Assembly (NCBI RefSeq): GCF_003944715.1
Contig: NZ_RWIT01000007.1
Coordinates: 1 to 64,000, forward strand
Direction of reading: 5' to 3'
DNA: 64,000 nt
Origin: Hymenobacter rigui
GTDB taxonomy: Bacteria; Bacteroidota; Bacteroidia; Cytophagales; Hymenobacteraceae
Shown here: in pieces, positions 16,587-26,680 of the stretch
Layout: each line of letters starts with the position of its first letter
Position numbering within the stretch: the first letter of the stretch is position 1
Program-made: the position numbers and the translations under genes
Notes under the pieces: model-generated
Databases searched by the model: none
What the model saw: the letters and a program-made list of their open reading frames with translations, nothing else
What the model was told of the DNA's origin: nothing

Positions 16587-17987
16587 ATGGCCGGGCAGAT
16601 GCTGCTGGGCCTTTCCATACTAGTTGGCCTGCACGAGTTTGGCCACTTTGCCGCCGCCAAATACTTTAAAATCCGGGTCGATAAGTTTTACATCTTCTTC
16701 GACTTCCTGTTTCCGCTGCCCGGGGTGATGAACTTCGCCCTGTTCAAGAAGAAAATCGGGGAGACGGAGTACGGCCTGGGCTGGTTTCCGCTGGGTGGCT
16801 ACGTGGCCATTCACGGCATGATTGACGAAACCCAGGACGCCGACAGCCTCGCCTCGGAGCCCCAGCCCAACGAGTTCCGCTCCAAGCCGGCCTGGCAGCG
16901 CCTGATTGTGATGCTGGGCGGCATCATCATGAACGTCATTACCGGCATCGTCATCTTCTCGCTGCTGACATTTAAGTACGGGGAGCCCTATCTGCCGGCT
17001 TCAGAAGTGCGCTATGGCATTGAGGCGAAAGATTTGGGCAAAAAGCTGGGTTTCCAGCGCGGAGACAAAATCGTTAAAATCAACGGAAAGCCTTTCGATG
17101 ATTTCGAGGATGTGTACAGCACGGAAGCCATTCTGGGCACCGATGCCTATTATACCGTTGACCGCAACGGGCAGTTGATTGATATTCCGGTTCCCAACAA
17201 CTTCATGGATGACCTCGCCGATGCCAAAGAGGGGTTTGTGGAGCCGTTGATTCCGTTCAGAGTGGAGCAGGTGGCGCTGAGCACCCCGGCCTCCAAAGCA
17301 GGCCTGCAGGCCAACGACAAGATTCTGAAAGTTGGCAACAAGGACGTGCCTTTCTTCTCCGACCTGCAGAAGGCCCTGAAGGAAAATGCCAACAAAATGG
17401 AGCATCCTTCGTTGCTGCAGCGCTTTTTCAACTGGATCCGGGGCGTAAAGCCGAAAGCTTTAACCTCAAACCTGACCCCACTTCTAGTGGAGCGCAACGG
17501 GAAAAACGTAACGCTGCAGGTGCAGATTGATGAAGATGGTAAAATCGGATTTGCGCCCAAGCTGCTGCTGGATAGCAAGGTTCACCACTACAATTTCATT
17601 GAGTCGATAGGGGTAGGTACCAATCGGGCCTTTGGCGTAATCACCACCCAGATTAAAGGCTTCAAAAAGATTTTCAGTGGTCAGGCTTCCTTCAGTAAGT
17701 CGTTGGGCGGCCCGGTGGAAATAGCCCAGCAGTATGGTGGCAAGTGGGACTGGTTCCGGTTCTGGACCCTGACCGGTATGCTGTCGATGGTGCTGGCTTT
17801 CATGAACCTGCTGCCCGTACCGGCTCTCGACGGTGGCCACGTCATCTTCCTGCTGTATGAGATGATTGCCGGCCGCAAGCCTTCCGATAAATTCCTGGAG
17901 AATGCCCAGAAAGTGGGCATGTTCCTGATTCTGAGTCTGATGGCATATGTATTGGTGATTAAGCAGATTATCAATGCCATTGGTTAG
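16587..17987 (+). CDS. rseP: RIP site-2 metalloprotease
   Basis: This 466-residue membrane protease has the HExxH zinc site as HEFGH at residues 16-20 in the first transmembrane helix. A PDZ region follows (GLQANDKILKVGN), and the C-terminal catalytic NLLPVPALDGGH motif supplies the third ligand. It would cut membrane-bound anti-sigma factors or signal-peptide remnants. ATG 16587 is used here. A TTG 15 nt upstream (16572) would give MEGLIMAGQ, which resembles the MExLI start of many Bacteroidota homologues, so the true start may be that one. It follows dxr. Confidence 0.95.
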   Translation: MAGQMLLGLSILVGLHEFGHFAAAKYFKIRVDKFYIFFDFLFPLPGVMNFALFKKKIGETEYGLGWFPLGGYVAIHGMIDETQDADSLASEPQPNEFRSKPAWQRLIVMLGGIIMNVITGIVIFSLLTFKYGEPYLPASEVRYGIEAKDLGKKLGFQRGDKIVKINGKPFDDFEDVYSTEAILGTDAYYTVDRNGQLIDIPVPNNFMDDLADAKEGFVEPLIPFRVEQVALSTPASKAGLQANDKILKVGNKDVPFFSDLQKALKENANKMEHPSLLQRFFNWIRGVKPKALTSNLTPLLVERNGKNVTLQVQIDEDGKIGFAPKLLLDSKVHHYNFIESIGVGTNRAFGVITTQIKGFKKIFSGQASFSKSLGGPVEIAQQYGGKWDWFRFWTLTGMLSMVLAFMNLLPVPALDGGHVIFLLYEMIAGRKPSDKFLENAQKVGMFLILSLMAYVLVIKQIINAIG

Positions 17988-18013
17988 CGTATAGCAACCT
18001 GTACGCTTCATAT

Positions 18014-18050
18014 AAAAGCCGTGCCGCCCGCGAAAGGTGGCACGGCTTTT
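18014..18050 (+). terminator. intrinsic terminator after rseP
   Basis: Perfect 12-bp stem (18014-18025 with 18039-18050), AAAAGCCGTGCC paired with GGCACGGCTTTT. The A and T tracts make it usable in both directions. Confidence 0.85.
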
Positions 18051-18124
18051 ACATAAAATGGGTTCTGTTGCCGAAAGCCGGTAACGCACACGCAACCCGG
18101 TCTTTTGCTCATCGTCTGTACGCC

Positions 18125-18628
18125 ATGAAATTTCCCCGCTTTCTGCTGCCCCTAGCGCTGTTGCTTACCTTGAGTCTGGCTGCCTGGGCGCATGCTTACC
18201 ACGCCAGCATTATGGAGCTGCGCTTCAACCCCGAGAAGCAGCGGCTGGAAATGGCCCTGAAAATCTTCACCGATGATCTGGAAAAGGAACTGTCTAACGG
18301 CAAGACCGCCCCAGTGCGCACCGACCAACTCACGCGGGCTCAGTTGAACCCGCTGCTGCTGGATGTGCTGCGCCGCTCGGTGCAGTTCAGTGTCCGGCCC
18401 GCTGAGACGCTGCCCCTGACGCTGGTGGGCTTGCAAAAAGAAACGGATGCTTACTGGTTGTATTTCACGGCGCCGCTGCCCGCTGCGGCTACCGGCGTTA
18501 CCCTGCGTCACCGGCTGCTGCTGGAGCTTTTCCCCGACCAAATGAACATTGTGAACCTCGACGTGAAGGGCCAGAAGCAAAGCCTGCTCTTCCGCGACGG
18601 TGATGACCAGCAGCAGCTGAAGTGGTAA
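18125..18628 (+). CDS. DUF6702-like exported protein
   Basis: The 167-residue protein begins with a Sec signal peptide (KFPRFLLPLALLLTLSLAAWA). The mature part starts with HAYHASIMELRFNPEKQRLE and continues with IFTDDLEKEL. This pattern is typical of a small Bacteroidota family of unknown function (DUF6702). A histidine-rich mature N-terminus could bind metal, but this is a guess. The ATG 18125 start is set by the signal peptide. It lies between two terminators and is probably monocistronic. Confidence 0.8.
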   Translation: MKFPRFLLPLALLLTLSLAAWAHAYHASIMELRFNPEKQRLEMALKIFTDDLEKELSNGKTAPVRTDQLTRAQLNPLLLDVLRRSVQFSVRPAETLPLTLVGLQKETDAYWLYFTAPLPAAATGVTLRHRLLLELFPDQMNIVNLDVKGQKQSLLFRDGDDQQQLKW

Positions 18629-18675
18629 GGCAGCCCGTCATCAACGGAGCCGCCCAACGTTGTTGCGCCATATAT

Positions 18676-18714
18676 AAAAAGCCCCTGATGCTATACAGAC
18701 ATCAGGGGCTTTTT
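18676..18714. terminator. bidirectional intrinsic terminator
   Basis: A perfect 15-bp stem, with AAAAAGCCCCTGATG at 18676-18690 and its complement at 18700-18714, flanked by A and T runs. It lies between convergent genes (18628 plus, 18733 minus) and can serve both. Confidence 0.9.
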
Positions 18715-18732
18715 CATTAAAGCTGGTCAGTA

Positions 18733-18972
18733 CTACCTAATAATCAAGCCAATGAGCCATACCGTAATAGGGCCGAAGATGGCAGCTATTTTTGCCCAGA
18801 ACGGTTGGCGCATGAAAAAGAATTGCGTTGCGAGTATTACGTACGCTGGAATGCCCAGGATCAAAGCCCAAGCCATAAACCAAGGAGAAGGAATAAACCA
18901 CAGCAAGACAAGCCCTGTTTCGGCGGCTAATAGCCGATAGAAAGCGTGGTTGGTTGCCGGTGTAGTTACCAT
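18733..18972 (-). CDS. small membrane protein coupled to the OmpA/PD40 gene
   Basis: The 79-residue product has about three hydrophobic stretches (LLAAETGLVLLWFIP, MAWALILGIPAYVILATQFFF, IAAIFGPITVWLIGLII) and few charged residues. No family is recognised. Its ATG overlaps the upstream gene's stop in ATGGTAA (18966-18972), which strongly suggests translational coupling. Its existence is supported by the overlap and by the terminator just behind it; it may support assembly of the upstream protein. Confidence 0.65.
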   Translation of the reverse strand: MVTTPATNHAFYRLLAAETGLVLLWFIPSPWFMAWALILGIPAYVILATQFFFMRQPFWAKIAAIFGPITVWLIGLIIR

Positions 18973-21041
18973 TCCAGCTTGCCGTCCTTGTCACCTGCCG
19001 CAGGTTTAGGTTCCGGCTTATTGGTCGGCAGCGGATCAGCTTTGAACTCGTCGGTGCTTTTGCCCTCGGGGCGCAACAGGCGGAACTCCACGCGACGGTT
19101 GGTTTTAGCATCTTCCTCCGTGGCTTCATTTTCGCGCAAGGGGCGGGAGGAGCCATAGCCGTAGCTGTCGATACGGTTGGGGGCCAGCTTACCCTTCAGC
19201 TCAATGTAGCGCCGGATGGACTCGGCCCGTTCCTGCGAGAGGCGCTCATTGAAGTCCGGGTCACCTTTGCTATCGGTGTGGCCCGTAATGCTGAGTCGGA
19301 ACGTGGGATGGTCCACCATAAACACCGCAATACGGTCCAGTATAGGATGCATGCTGGCCCGGATATGCGACTTATCCTGGTCAAACTCAATGTTTTTGAA
19401 CACCAGCGGCAGCTTGTAGTCGATGGAGTTGGTCATCAGCTTCATCACCGTGTCGCCTTCCAGGGCAAACTTCTTCTCCACACTGAAGAAATCAGGGCTC
19501 TGAATGAGCATCACGTAGTGCGAGCCCTCAATCAGGTCGAAATCAAACGAGCCGTCGTCGCGCAAATACTTACTGGCTACCTCAATGCCGTTGTCAGTAT
19601 CGATGATGCTCACAATGCCATTTAGAGGCTTCTGGCTGACGGAGTCAATCAGGGAGCCTTCCACGTGGGTGGTAGCCAGGGGTTGGGCCTCCATAGGCAG
19701 CGGAAAGGAGTAGAGGTCCAGGTTCTTCATGTCCTTCTCCTCGGAGCGGGCATAGTACAGGTTTTTGGACTCCGCGTCGATGGTGAAGTAGTATTCCGAG
19801 CCCTTGCCGTTTACCAGCGGGCCAATGTTGATGGGCTCCTGCCAGCGGCTGCGCACCCGGTACGTTTTGTAAATATCAAAGTCGCCGAAATTGAGCAGCT
19901 GTCCGCGGGAGCTGAAATACAGCACGTGATAAAGCGGGTGGTAAAAGGGGCTCACCTCACTCTCGCGGGTGTTTACCACGGGTCCCATGTTTTGAGCCCG
20001 GCCCCATTGGCCGTTCTTCTGCTTTACCGTGTACCAGATATCCGAGAGGCCAAAGCCGCCCAGCCGGTCGGAGGCGAAATAGAGCGTATCCTCGTTGGGC
20101 GAAAGTGTGGGTTGCGAGTCCCAGGCCGTGGAGTTGACGTTGGCTCCCAGGCTTTTGGGCATCGTCCATTGGCCGTCTTTGAAGGTAGCCGTGTACAGGT
20201 CACAATTGCCGTGGCAGGTGGGGCACTCGCAGCGGGCAAAGTACAGCGTAGTACCGTCCTTGCTGATGCAGGCGGAGCCTTCGTTGTAGGGCGAGTTAAT
20301 GGGTTTCGGCAGCGGCTCTGCCTGCGACCATACTCCGTTTTCGCGGCGGGCGGTATACAGGTCCTCATCAATTACGCCGTGCAGGCCGCGCATTTTGCGC
20401 TTGGAGGAGAAAATAAGCAGGTCAGCGTCGGCATTCAGCGTGGGGCCGTAGTCTTCCCGTTGGGAGTTAATGGCATCCCCCATGGTAGTGTACACGCCTT
20501 TGGGCGGCCGGAAGGTGGCAATGTTCTTCCGGTACTCTACAATGTCGTAGTACGTTTTAAGGGGCACGTACAGCTCGGTTTCCTTCTGCTCCAGCGAGTC
20601 GTAGTAACGCTGCACTTTGGTCAGCGTCTGGCGGCGGTGCTTCAGGGCGAGGCGGTAGTAGGCTTTGGCGCGGTCCTCGTTGCCGGCTTTTTCCCAGAGC
20701 TGGCCCAGGTGCCAGAGCAGCGTGTTGTCCTTGTAGAAATTCTCAATGCCAAACTGGCCCACGTAGGCCTCCAGCAGATTGCGGGCGGCCGTCCAGTTTT
20801 TGCGTTTTTCGGCCCGCTGGATTTCGCGCATCGCCTTTTTGTCCTGGAAATAGGGCAGGCGGTTGATGTTCGGAAACTCCGGGGTGGCATCAGTACGGGC
20901 CCTTGCCTGCCGAATTACTTTCGCCGTGAGTTTACGTTGCGCATTGGGTAAGCCGGCTTTTTGTTGGGCAAACAGAGCAACGGGCAGGCACAGCGCAAAA
21001 AGCACTATGCACAGCGTGAACAGGCGAGCAATGGAACGCAT
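18966..21041 (-). CDS. OmpA-family protein with TPR-like and PD40 beta-propeller domains
   Basis: This 691-residue envelope protein starts with a Sec signal peptide (LCIVLFALCLPVALFAQQ). A helical TPR-like region covers about residues 65-150, and PD40 repeats about 190-430 (DLLIFSSKRKMRG, DTLYFASDRLGGFGLSDIW, HVLYFSSRG). A carboxypeptidase-regulatory-like domain covers about 455-530, and an OmpA peptidoglycan-binding domain about 560-670 (TGHTDSKGD, NERLSQERA, NRRVEF). This architecture is common in Bacteroidota and is often linked to gliding or type IX secretion. A cysteine cluster (CECPTCHGNC, about residues 270-279) sits in the propeller and contains a CxxCH sequence. Confidence 0.9.
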   Translation of the reverse strand: MRSIARLFTLCIVLFALCLPVALFAQQKAGLPNAQRKLTAKVIRQARARTDATPEFPNINRLPYFQDKKAMREIQRAEKRKNWTAARNLLEAYVGQFGIENFYKDNTLLWHLGQLWEKAGNEDRAKAYYRLALKHRRQTLTKVQRYYDSLEQKETELYVPLKTYYDIVEYRKNIATFRPPKGVYTTMGDAINSQREDYGPTLNADADLLIFSSKRKMRGLHGVIDEDLYTARRENGVWSQAEPLPKPINSPYNEGSACISKDGTTLYFARCECPTCHGNCDLYTATFKDGQWTMPKSLGANVNSTAWDSQPTLSPNEDTLYFASDRLGGFGLSDIWYTVKQKNGQWGRAQNMGPVVNTRESEVSPFYHPLYHVLYFSSRGQLLNFGDFDIYKTYRVRSRWQEPINIGPLVNGKGSEYYFTIDAESKNLYYARSEEKDMKNLDLYSFPLPMEAQPLATTHVEGSLIDSVSQKPLNGIVSIIDTDNGIEVASKYLRDDGSFDFDLIEGSHYVMLIQSPDFFSVEKKFALEGDTVMKLMTNSIDYKLPLVFKNIEFDQDKSHIRASMHPILDRIAVFMVDHPTFRLSITGHTDSKGDPDFNERLSQERAESIRRYIELKGKLAPNRIDSYGYGSSRPLRENEATEEDAKTNRRVEFRLLRPEGKSTDEFKADPLPTNKPEPKPAAGDKDGKLEW

Positions 21042-21352
21042 AGCAATGATAAAGCACGAAGACGGTGGGAACCGGCAAGCATCAAAAATAGGAAATTTTG
21101 GATACCGGTGGATAGGTCAGTGAGGAATGAGAGAAGGAAAGAATGGATTGATGCGCCACAGCCTTACGTATTCTCCATTCACTCACTCATCTACTCACGC
21201 ACGCCTGCATCTGCCGATGTGGCGGCTCCTGGTGATGGCACGGCACTTGCCGAATCCGTACCTTCGAAAACGCCCCGCCGCTAAGGGGCCGAAGTCTGCC
21301 TGGCTAACTGTCATTGTGGCATCTGGCTTCGATTTTGCCTGCCTTTCCTCGC
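21042..21352. other. divergent spacer between the OmpA/PD40 gene and lon, with a degenerate repeat
   Basis: This 311-bp spacer holds the minus-strand TATTTTTG box, a degenerate GTGAG/ATGAG-word inverted repeat (about 21119-21150 with 21170-21198), and TACCTTCG (21259-21266, one mismatch to TAnnTTTG), which may be the lon promoter. No heat-shock operator of the CIRCE type was seen. Short open frames here are repeat translations. Confidence 0.45.
21083..21090 (-). promoter_or_regulatory. -7 box TATTTTTG (minus strand)
   Basis: CAAAAATA on the plus strand reads TATTTTTG on the minus strand, 41 nt before the ATG at 21041 of the OmpA/PD40 gene. Confidence 0.6.
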
Positions 21353-23857
21353 ATGAGCCGTCATACCCCGTCCTCCTCGTCCCTTTCTTCCTTGCTGCTG
21401 ATGACTGAAGATCCTGCCGAAATGGTGTCCATTGTGGCCGCCGACCCCGACCAGCCGCTTACGGCGGAGGAGTCGCCGGAGGTGCTGCCGCTGCTGCCGG
21501 TGCGCAATACCGTGCTGTTTCCGGGTGTGGTACTGCCCGTCACCGTCACGCGCAAGAAAAGCATTCGGCTGGTGCGCAAGGCCTATCGGGGCAACAAGAT
21601 TGTGGGCGTAGTAGCCCAGAAAAACGGCCAGAGCGACGACCCGGAGCTGCAGGACCTGTACCCCGTGGGCACCATGGCTAAGATTCTGAAGCTGCTGGTG
21701 CTGCCCGATGGCAACACCACCATCATCATTCAGGGCCAGTCCCGTTTCCGCATCGAGGAAGCCGTACAGACGACGCCCTACCTCACGGCCCGCGTGAGCT
21801 ACATTCCGGAGGTATTCCCGGCCAGAAGCTCCAAGGAAGTGAAGGCGCTGGTGTCGTCGCTGAAGGAAGCGGCGGCCCGCATGCTTAAGCTCAACCCCGA
21901 AATTCCGCAGGAAGCCCAGGTAGCCCTGGATAATATCGAGTCGCCTTCTTTCCTCACGCATTTTCTATCCTCCAACATCAACGTGGAGGTGAGCATGAAG
22001 CAGCAGCTACTGGAAACGGCCGACGGCGTGGAGCGGGGCACCCGCCTGCTGGAGCTGATGATGAAGGAGATTCAGCTGCTGGAAATCAAGCGAGAAATCC
22101 AGACCAAGGTCCACACCGACATCGACCAGCAGCAGCGCGACTATTTCCTGCGCCAGCAGATCAAAGTGCTGCAGGACGAGCTGGGCTTCGATGGCCCGGA
22201 TCAGGAAGTGGAAAAGCTGCGCCAGCGCGCCAAGGACAAGAAGTGGCCCGAGGCCGTGGCCAAGCACTTTGCCAAAGAGCTGGATAAACTCACCCGCATC
22301 AACCCCCAAGCCGCCGAGTACCCGGTAAGCCTGAACTATGTGGAATTCCTGCTGGATTTGCCCTGGGGCGAGTACACCAAGGACAATTTCAACCTGAAGC
22401 GCACCCAGAAAATCCTCGACCAGGACCACTACGGGATGGAAAAGGTGAAGGCGCGCATTATGGAGTACCTGGCCGTGCTCAAGCTCAAAAACGACCTGAA
22501 AGCCCCCATTCTGTGCCTGTATGGGCCTCCCGGCGTGGGCAAAACCAGCTTGGGCCGCTCCATTGCCAAGAGCCTGGGCCGGCAGTACGTGCGCATGAGC
22601 CTGGGCGGGGTGCGCGACGAGGCCGAAATCAGGGGGCACCGCAAAACCTACGTGGGGGCCATGCCCGGCCGTATTATCTCGCAGATTAAGAAGGCCGGGG
22701 CATCCAACCCGGTGATTGTGCTGGACGAAATCGACAAGCTGGCTTCTGACTTCCGCGGCGACCCGTCGTCGGCGCTGCTGGAAGTGCTGGACCCCGAGCA
22801 GAACAGTACCTTCACCGACAACTTCCTGGAGGTAGAATATGACCTTTCGCGGGTACTGTTCATTGCCACGGCCAACTCCTTGGAAACCATTCAGCCCGCT
22901 TTGCGTGACCGGATGGAAATCATCGACCTGACTGGCTACACGCTGGAAGAGAAAACCCAGATTGCCAAAAAGCACCTCTGGCCCAAGCTGCTGCACGAGC
23001 ACGGCCTTACGCTCAAGGATGCCGGTATCACCAACGGCGCTCTGCAGCGCGTGATTGATGATTATACCCGCGAATCGGGGGTGCGCAGCCTGGAGCGGAA
23101 GCTGGGCGCGGTGGTGCGCAACATTGCCAAAAGCAAGGCTATGAAGGAACCCCATCCCGCCACGCTGGAGCCCAAAGATGTGCGCCGCATCCTCGGAGCG
23201 GCCATCTTTGACCGGGACCAGTACCAGGACAACGAAACTGCCGGCGTGGTAACGGGCCTGGCCTGGACCTCGGTTGGTGGCGACATTCTGTTCATCGAAA
23301 GTCTGCTGAGCCGGGGCCGGGGCAAGCTCACGCTCAGCGGCCAGCTCGGTGACGTGATGAAGGAATCCGCCGTAACGGCCCTGAGCTACCTGCGCAGCCG
23401 GGCCGAGGAGCTGGACATCGACTACCGCCTCTTCGACCAGTACGACCTGCACATTCACTTCCCCGAAGGTGCCGTGCCCAAGGATGGCCCCTCGGCTGGT
23501 ATTGCCATCTTCACCAGCATTGCCTCCGTATTCACCCAGCGTAAAATCCGCAGCCATTTGGCCATGACCGGTGAAATCACCCTGCGCGGCAAGGTGCTGC
23601 CGGTGGGCGGCATCAAGGAGAAGATTCTGGCTGCCAAGCGCGCCGGGGTGCGCGACATTATCCTCTGCCCGAAAAATAAAAAGGACATCGACGAAATTTC
23701 GGCCGAGTACCTCAAGGACCTCACCATTCATTACGCCGACCGGGTAGATGACGTGTTGCGTGTAGCCTTACTGGAGGAGAAGGTAGCCCACCCCATCAAG
23801 CTGGTAGTGCGCGAGGAAGCGCCGCTACCCGCCGGGCCCAGCGTGGAGGTTAGCTAG
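21353..23857 (+). CDS. lon: ATP-dependent protease Lon
   Basis: The protein of 834 residues has the N-terminal LON substrate domain ([19 protein letters not shown]). The AAA+ domain has Walker [10 protein letters not shown] near residue 392 and Walker [11 protein letters not shown]. The serine-lysine protease domain has KDGPSAG with Ser near residue 714. It degrades misfolded and regulatory proteins in the cytoplasm. The frame opens at a TTG (21314), but ATG 21353 is the better start; a second ATG at 21401 is also possible because residues 1-16 are Ser-rich and poorly conserved. It is followed by porQ. Confidence 0.97.
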   Translation: MSRHTPSSSSLSSLLLMTEDPAEMVSIVAADPDQPLTAEESPEVLPLLPVRNTVLFPGVVLPVTVTRKKSIRLVRKAYRGNKIVGVVAQKNGQSDDPELQDLYPVGTMAKILKLLVLPDGNTTIIIQGQSRFRIEEAVQTTPYLTARVSYIPEVFPARSSKEVKALVSSLKEAAARMLKLNPEIPQEAQVALDNIESPSFLTHFLSSNINVEVSMKQQLLETADGVERGTRLLELMMKEIQLLEIKREIQTKVHTDIDQQQRDYFLRQQIKVLQDELGFDGPDQEVEKLRQRAKDKKWPEAVAKHFAKELDKLTRINPQAAEYPVSLNYVEFLLDLPWGEYTKDNFNLKRTQKILDQDHYGMEKVKARIMEYLAVLKLKNDLKAPILCLYGPPGVGKTSLGRSIAKSLGRQYVRMSLGGVRDEAEIRGHRKTYVGAMPGRIISQIKKAGASNPVIVLDEIDKLASDFRGDPSSALLEVLDPEQNSTFTDNFLEVEYDLSRVLFIATANSLETIQPALRDRMEIIDLTGYTLEEKTQIAKKHLWPKLLHEHGLTLKDAGITNGALQRVIDDYTRESGVRSLERKLGAVVRNIAKSKAMKEPHPATLEPKDVRRILGAAIFDRDQYQDNETAGVVTGLAWTSVGGDILFIESLLSRGRGKLTLSGQLGDVMKESAVTALSYLRSRAEELDIDYRLFDQYDLHIHFPEGAVPKDGPSAGIAIFTSIASVFTQRKIRSHLAMTGEITLRGKVLPVGGIKEKILAAKRAGVRDIILCPKNKKDIDEISAEYLKDLTIHYADRVDDVLRVALLEEKVAHPIKLVVREEAPLPAGPSVEVS

Positions 23858-23992
23858 AGCGCAGCCTAAGAAGGAAAAGATAAACGGGAGCAGATATGCG
23901 GTAAACCGGTTTTTTATCGTTGTAGCCGTGCGGTTTTCCGCTCCCGGACTTTTCCCTTATCATTCCTGTCTTCAGGCTGTATCTTGCTGCTG

Positions 23993-25060
23993 ATGATTCA
24001 ACCACTACGCCGCTTCGCTGCTGTTTTTGCTGTTTCGGGTTTGGGCCTGCTGTGGGCTGCTCCGGCCGCCCAGGCCCAGATTGGCGGGCAGCAGGCCATG
24101 TCGTTTCTGAACCTGCCCACCAGCGCCAAGCTGGCCGGGCTGGGCGGCGTGAACGTATCGGCCCGCGACGCCGATGGCACCATGCTCTACGGTAACCCGG
24201 CCCTGCTGAACAAGGAAATGGACGGTCGGCTGGCCCTGGGCTATGTAGACTATCTGGCTGATATTCGGCAGAGCACGGCCGCGTATGTGTTCAATACCCA
24301 AAAGGCCGGCCGCTTCGGGGTGGGCCTCACGTACCTGAGCTATGGGCAGTTTGAGCAGTTTGATGCCGCCGGTAATTCGCTGGGCCAGTTCTCGGTGAAT
24401 GAATATGCCCTGAGTGTAGCCGATTCCTACACCAGCGGGGCCTTCACTATTGGGGGCACGCTAAAGCTGGCCGGCTCTGGCATTGCCGGCAACCATTCCT
24501 ACGCTGCCCTGGCTGATGTGGGCGGCCTGTTCAAGCACCCCGAGCAGGATTTCACGGTGGGGCTGGTAGTGCGCAACGCCGGTGTCCAGCTCAAGCCCTA
24601 CGATGGGGCCGGCCGGGAGCCCATGCCGCTGGATGTGCAGCTGGGCACTTCCTTCAAGCCGGAGCATCTGCCATTTCGCTTTTCCTTTACGGCCCACCAC
24701 CTCCAGCAGCTTGATATTGTGTACCTCGACCCGAACCAGCGCGGACAACTGGATGAGAACGGCGAAGAAATCAAGCCCACAAAAAGCCTGGGTGATAAAA
24801 TTGCCCGCCACTTCGTGGTAGGAGGGGAGCTGCTGCTCAGCAAAAACCTGAACGTGCGGTTGGGGTATAACCACCTGCAGCGCCGGGAGCTGCGCCTGGA
24901 GAATACGTCCGGGGGGGCCGGCTTTTCGTTTGGCGTTATGCTGCGGATCAGCCAGTTTCAGCTCGATTACACCCACGCCGGCTACCATGCCTCGGGTGGA
25001 GCCAACTACTTCACCATTTCCCGCAACCTCGATTCCCTGTTCAAGAAACAGCCGTACTAA
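23993..25060 (+). CDS. porQ: type IX secretion system protein PorQ
   Basis: The 355-residue product has a Sec signal peptide (VFAVSGLGLLWAAPAAQA). The PorQ/PorV-like beta-barrel pattern follows: MSFLNLPTSAKLAGLGGVNVSA, a D-G-T-M-L-Y-G-N-P-A-L box, then paired strands ending in a C-terminal F-x-I-S-R-N-L segment. PorQ works with PorU, PorV and PorZ in the complex that attaches secreted cargo to the surface. It stands alone, apart from other T9SS genes, which is usual. ATG 23993 is chosen over the TTG nine bases upstream. No cargo protein with a T9SS C-terminal domain is seen in the window. Confidence 0.9.
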   Translation: MIQPLRRFAAVFAVSGLGLLWAAPAAQAQIGGQQAMSFLNLPTSAKLAGLGGVNVSARDADGTMLYGNPALLNKEMDGRLALGYVDYLADIRQSTAAYVFNTQKAGRFGVGLTYLSYGQFEQFDAAGNSLGQFSVNEYALSVADSYTSGAFTIGGTLKLAGSGIAGNHSYAALADVGGLFKHPEQDFTVGLVVRNAGVQLKPYDGAGREPMPLDVQLGTSFKPEHLPFRFSFTAHHLQQLDIVYLDPNQRGQLDENGEEIKPTKSLGDKIARHFVVGGELLLSKNLNVRLGYNHLQRRELRLENTSGGAGFSFGVMLRISQFQLDYTHAGYHASGGANYFTISRNLDSLFKKQPY

Positions 25061-25148
25061 GGCAGGCGGCCACTACGCTAAACCTTTGCAGGGGTAGTGT
25101 GGTACAAATTGTTCGTCATGCCGATTACGGCATTTTTCCTATTGCCTT

Positions 25149-26567
25149 ATGCTCGATTCCGCGGAGTTCCTGACCCCGGCCCAGATTGTTGCCGAACTCG
25201 ATAAGTATATCATTGGCCAGCAGGATGCCAAGCGGCACGTGGCCATTGCCCTGCGCAACCGGTGGCGTCGGCTGCATGCCCCCGCCGATATGCAGCGCGA
25301 GATAGTGCCCAATAACATCCTGATGATTGGCTCCACAGGCGTTGGCAAAACTGAAATTGCCCGCCGTCTGGCCAGCATTTCCGGAGCCCCCTTCACCAAA
25401 GTAGAAGCCTCCAAATTCACCGAAGTTGGTTACGTGGGGCGCGATGTGGAAAGTATGGTCCGCGACCTGGTGGAGCAGTCGGTGAACATGGTAAAACAGC
25501 GCCGCAAGGAAGAGGTAAAGGTGCAGGCCGCGCAGGCCGTGGAGGATATTATTCTAGATATTCTGATTCCGCCGATTACGGCCGGCACGCCTGCTGCGGC
25601 AAAGCCTGCCGTCGGCTTTCCGTTACCAACCTCCGCAGGCGACATGCCCGATTCTGACCACGAGCTGAATGAGCGGACCCGGGAGCGGTTTCGGGAAAAA
25701 ATCCGCAATGGCGAGCTGGATGAGCGAAAAATCGACATACGGGTACAGCAGAACAGCGGCCCCGGTATTGGCGTTATTGGCGGACCCGGCGGTATGGATG
25801 AGGCCAGCATGGCTGGCATCCAGGACATGCTGGGCTCCATGCTGCCCAAGAAAACCCGCAAGCGCAAAGTAACCGTAGCCGAGGCCCGCAAGATTCTGCT
25901 GGATGAGGAAGCGGCCAAGCTTATTGATATGGATGAGGTGAAGGATGAAGCCATCCGCCAGGCCGAAAACGCGGGTATTATCTTCATCGATGAAATTGAT
26001 AAAGTAGCCAGCCGCAGCGGCAAGGGTGGCGGCGGCCCCGATGTAAGTCGGGAAGGTGTGCAGCGCGACTTGTTGCCTATTGTGGAGGGCTCGGCCGTGA
26101 ATACCAAGTACGGCATCATCCACACCGACCACATCCTGTTCATTGCCGCCGGGGCGTTTCACGTCGCTAAGCCCTCTGACCTGATTCCGGAGCTGCAGGG
26201 GCGCTTCCCCATCCGCGTGGAGCTGCAGAGCCTGAGCCGGAATGACTTTTTCCGTATTCTGAAGGACCCCAAAAATGCGCTTACCAAGCAATACGAGGCC
26301 CTGTTGCAGGCCGAAAACGTCAAGCTGGAGTTTGATGATTCGGCCTTGGAGCGCCTGGCCGAAATTGCCTTCGAAGTGAACAGCGAGGTAGAAAACATCG
26401 GGGCCCGACGTCTGCACACCGTCATGAGCCGCCTGCTGAATGATATTCTGTTTGACGTGCCGGATGTAATCGGGGCCAACGCCCACATCCTCATTACTCG
26501 GGAACTGGTGGAGGAGCGCCTGCGGGATATGTCCCGTAATCGTGACCTGAGCCAGTATATCCTGTAA
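25149..26567 (+). CDS. hslU: HslUV protease ATPase subunit
   Basis: This 472-residue AAA+ unfoldase is the ATPase partner of the HslV peptidase. It has the family start (LTPAQIVAELDKYIIGQQDAKR), Walker A GSTGVGKTE near residue 61, an inserted I domain (about 140-245, Gly-rich in the middle), Walker B IIFIDEIDK near 276, and the C-terminal RDLSQYIL tail that docks into HslV. HslV is not in this window, so the two are split in this genome. A near-match promoter AACCTTTG lies at 25083-25090. A strong terminator follows. Confidence 0.96.
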   Translation: MLDSAEFLTPAQIVAELDKYIIGQQDAKRHVAIALRNRWRRLHAPADMQREIVPNNILMIGSTGVGKTEIARRLASISGAPFTKVEASKFTEVGYVGRDVESMVRDLVEQSVNMVKQRRKEEVKVQAAQAVEDIILDILIPPITAGTPAAAKPAVGFPLPTSAGDMPDSDHELNERTRERFREKIRNGELDERKIDIRVQQNSGPGIGVIGGPGGMDEASMAGIQDMLGSMLPKKTRKRKVTVAEARKILLDEEAAKLIDMDEVKDEAIRQAENAGIIFIDEIDKVASRSGKGGGGPDVSREGVQRDLLPIVEGSAVNTKYGIIHTDHILFIAAGAFHVAKPSDLIPELQGRFPIRVELQSLSRNDFFRILKDPKNALTKQYEALLQAENVKLEFDDSALERLAEIAFEVNSEVENIGARRLHTVMSRLLNDILFDVPDVIGANAHILITRELVEERLRDMSRNRDLSQYIL

Positions 26568-26593
26568 GGTTGCGCGGATAGAATGGCCCAGTC

Positions 26594-26636
26594 AAAAAGC
26601 GAAAAGCGGCCGGATTCCTGCCGCTTTTCGCTTTTT
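26594..26636. terminator. intrinsic terminator after hslU
   Basis: Perfect 17-bp stem (26594-26610 with 26620-26636), GC core between A and T runs, 9-nt loop. It can work in both directions. Confidence 0.9.
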
Positions 26637-26680
26637 AACGTACTGAGCGGTATTCTTCCACGCATCAGCACCGCTACCAC

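Noticed and set aside
22007-23731. 574-codon open frame on the minus strand
   Set aside because: It is a shadow of lon; the lon motifs are complete on the other strand.
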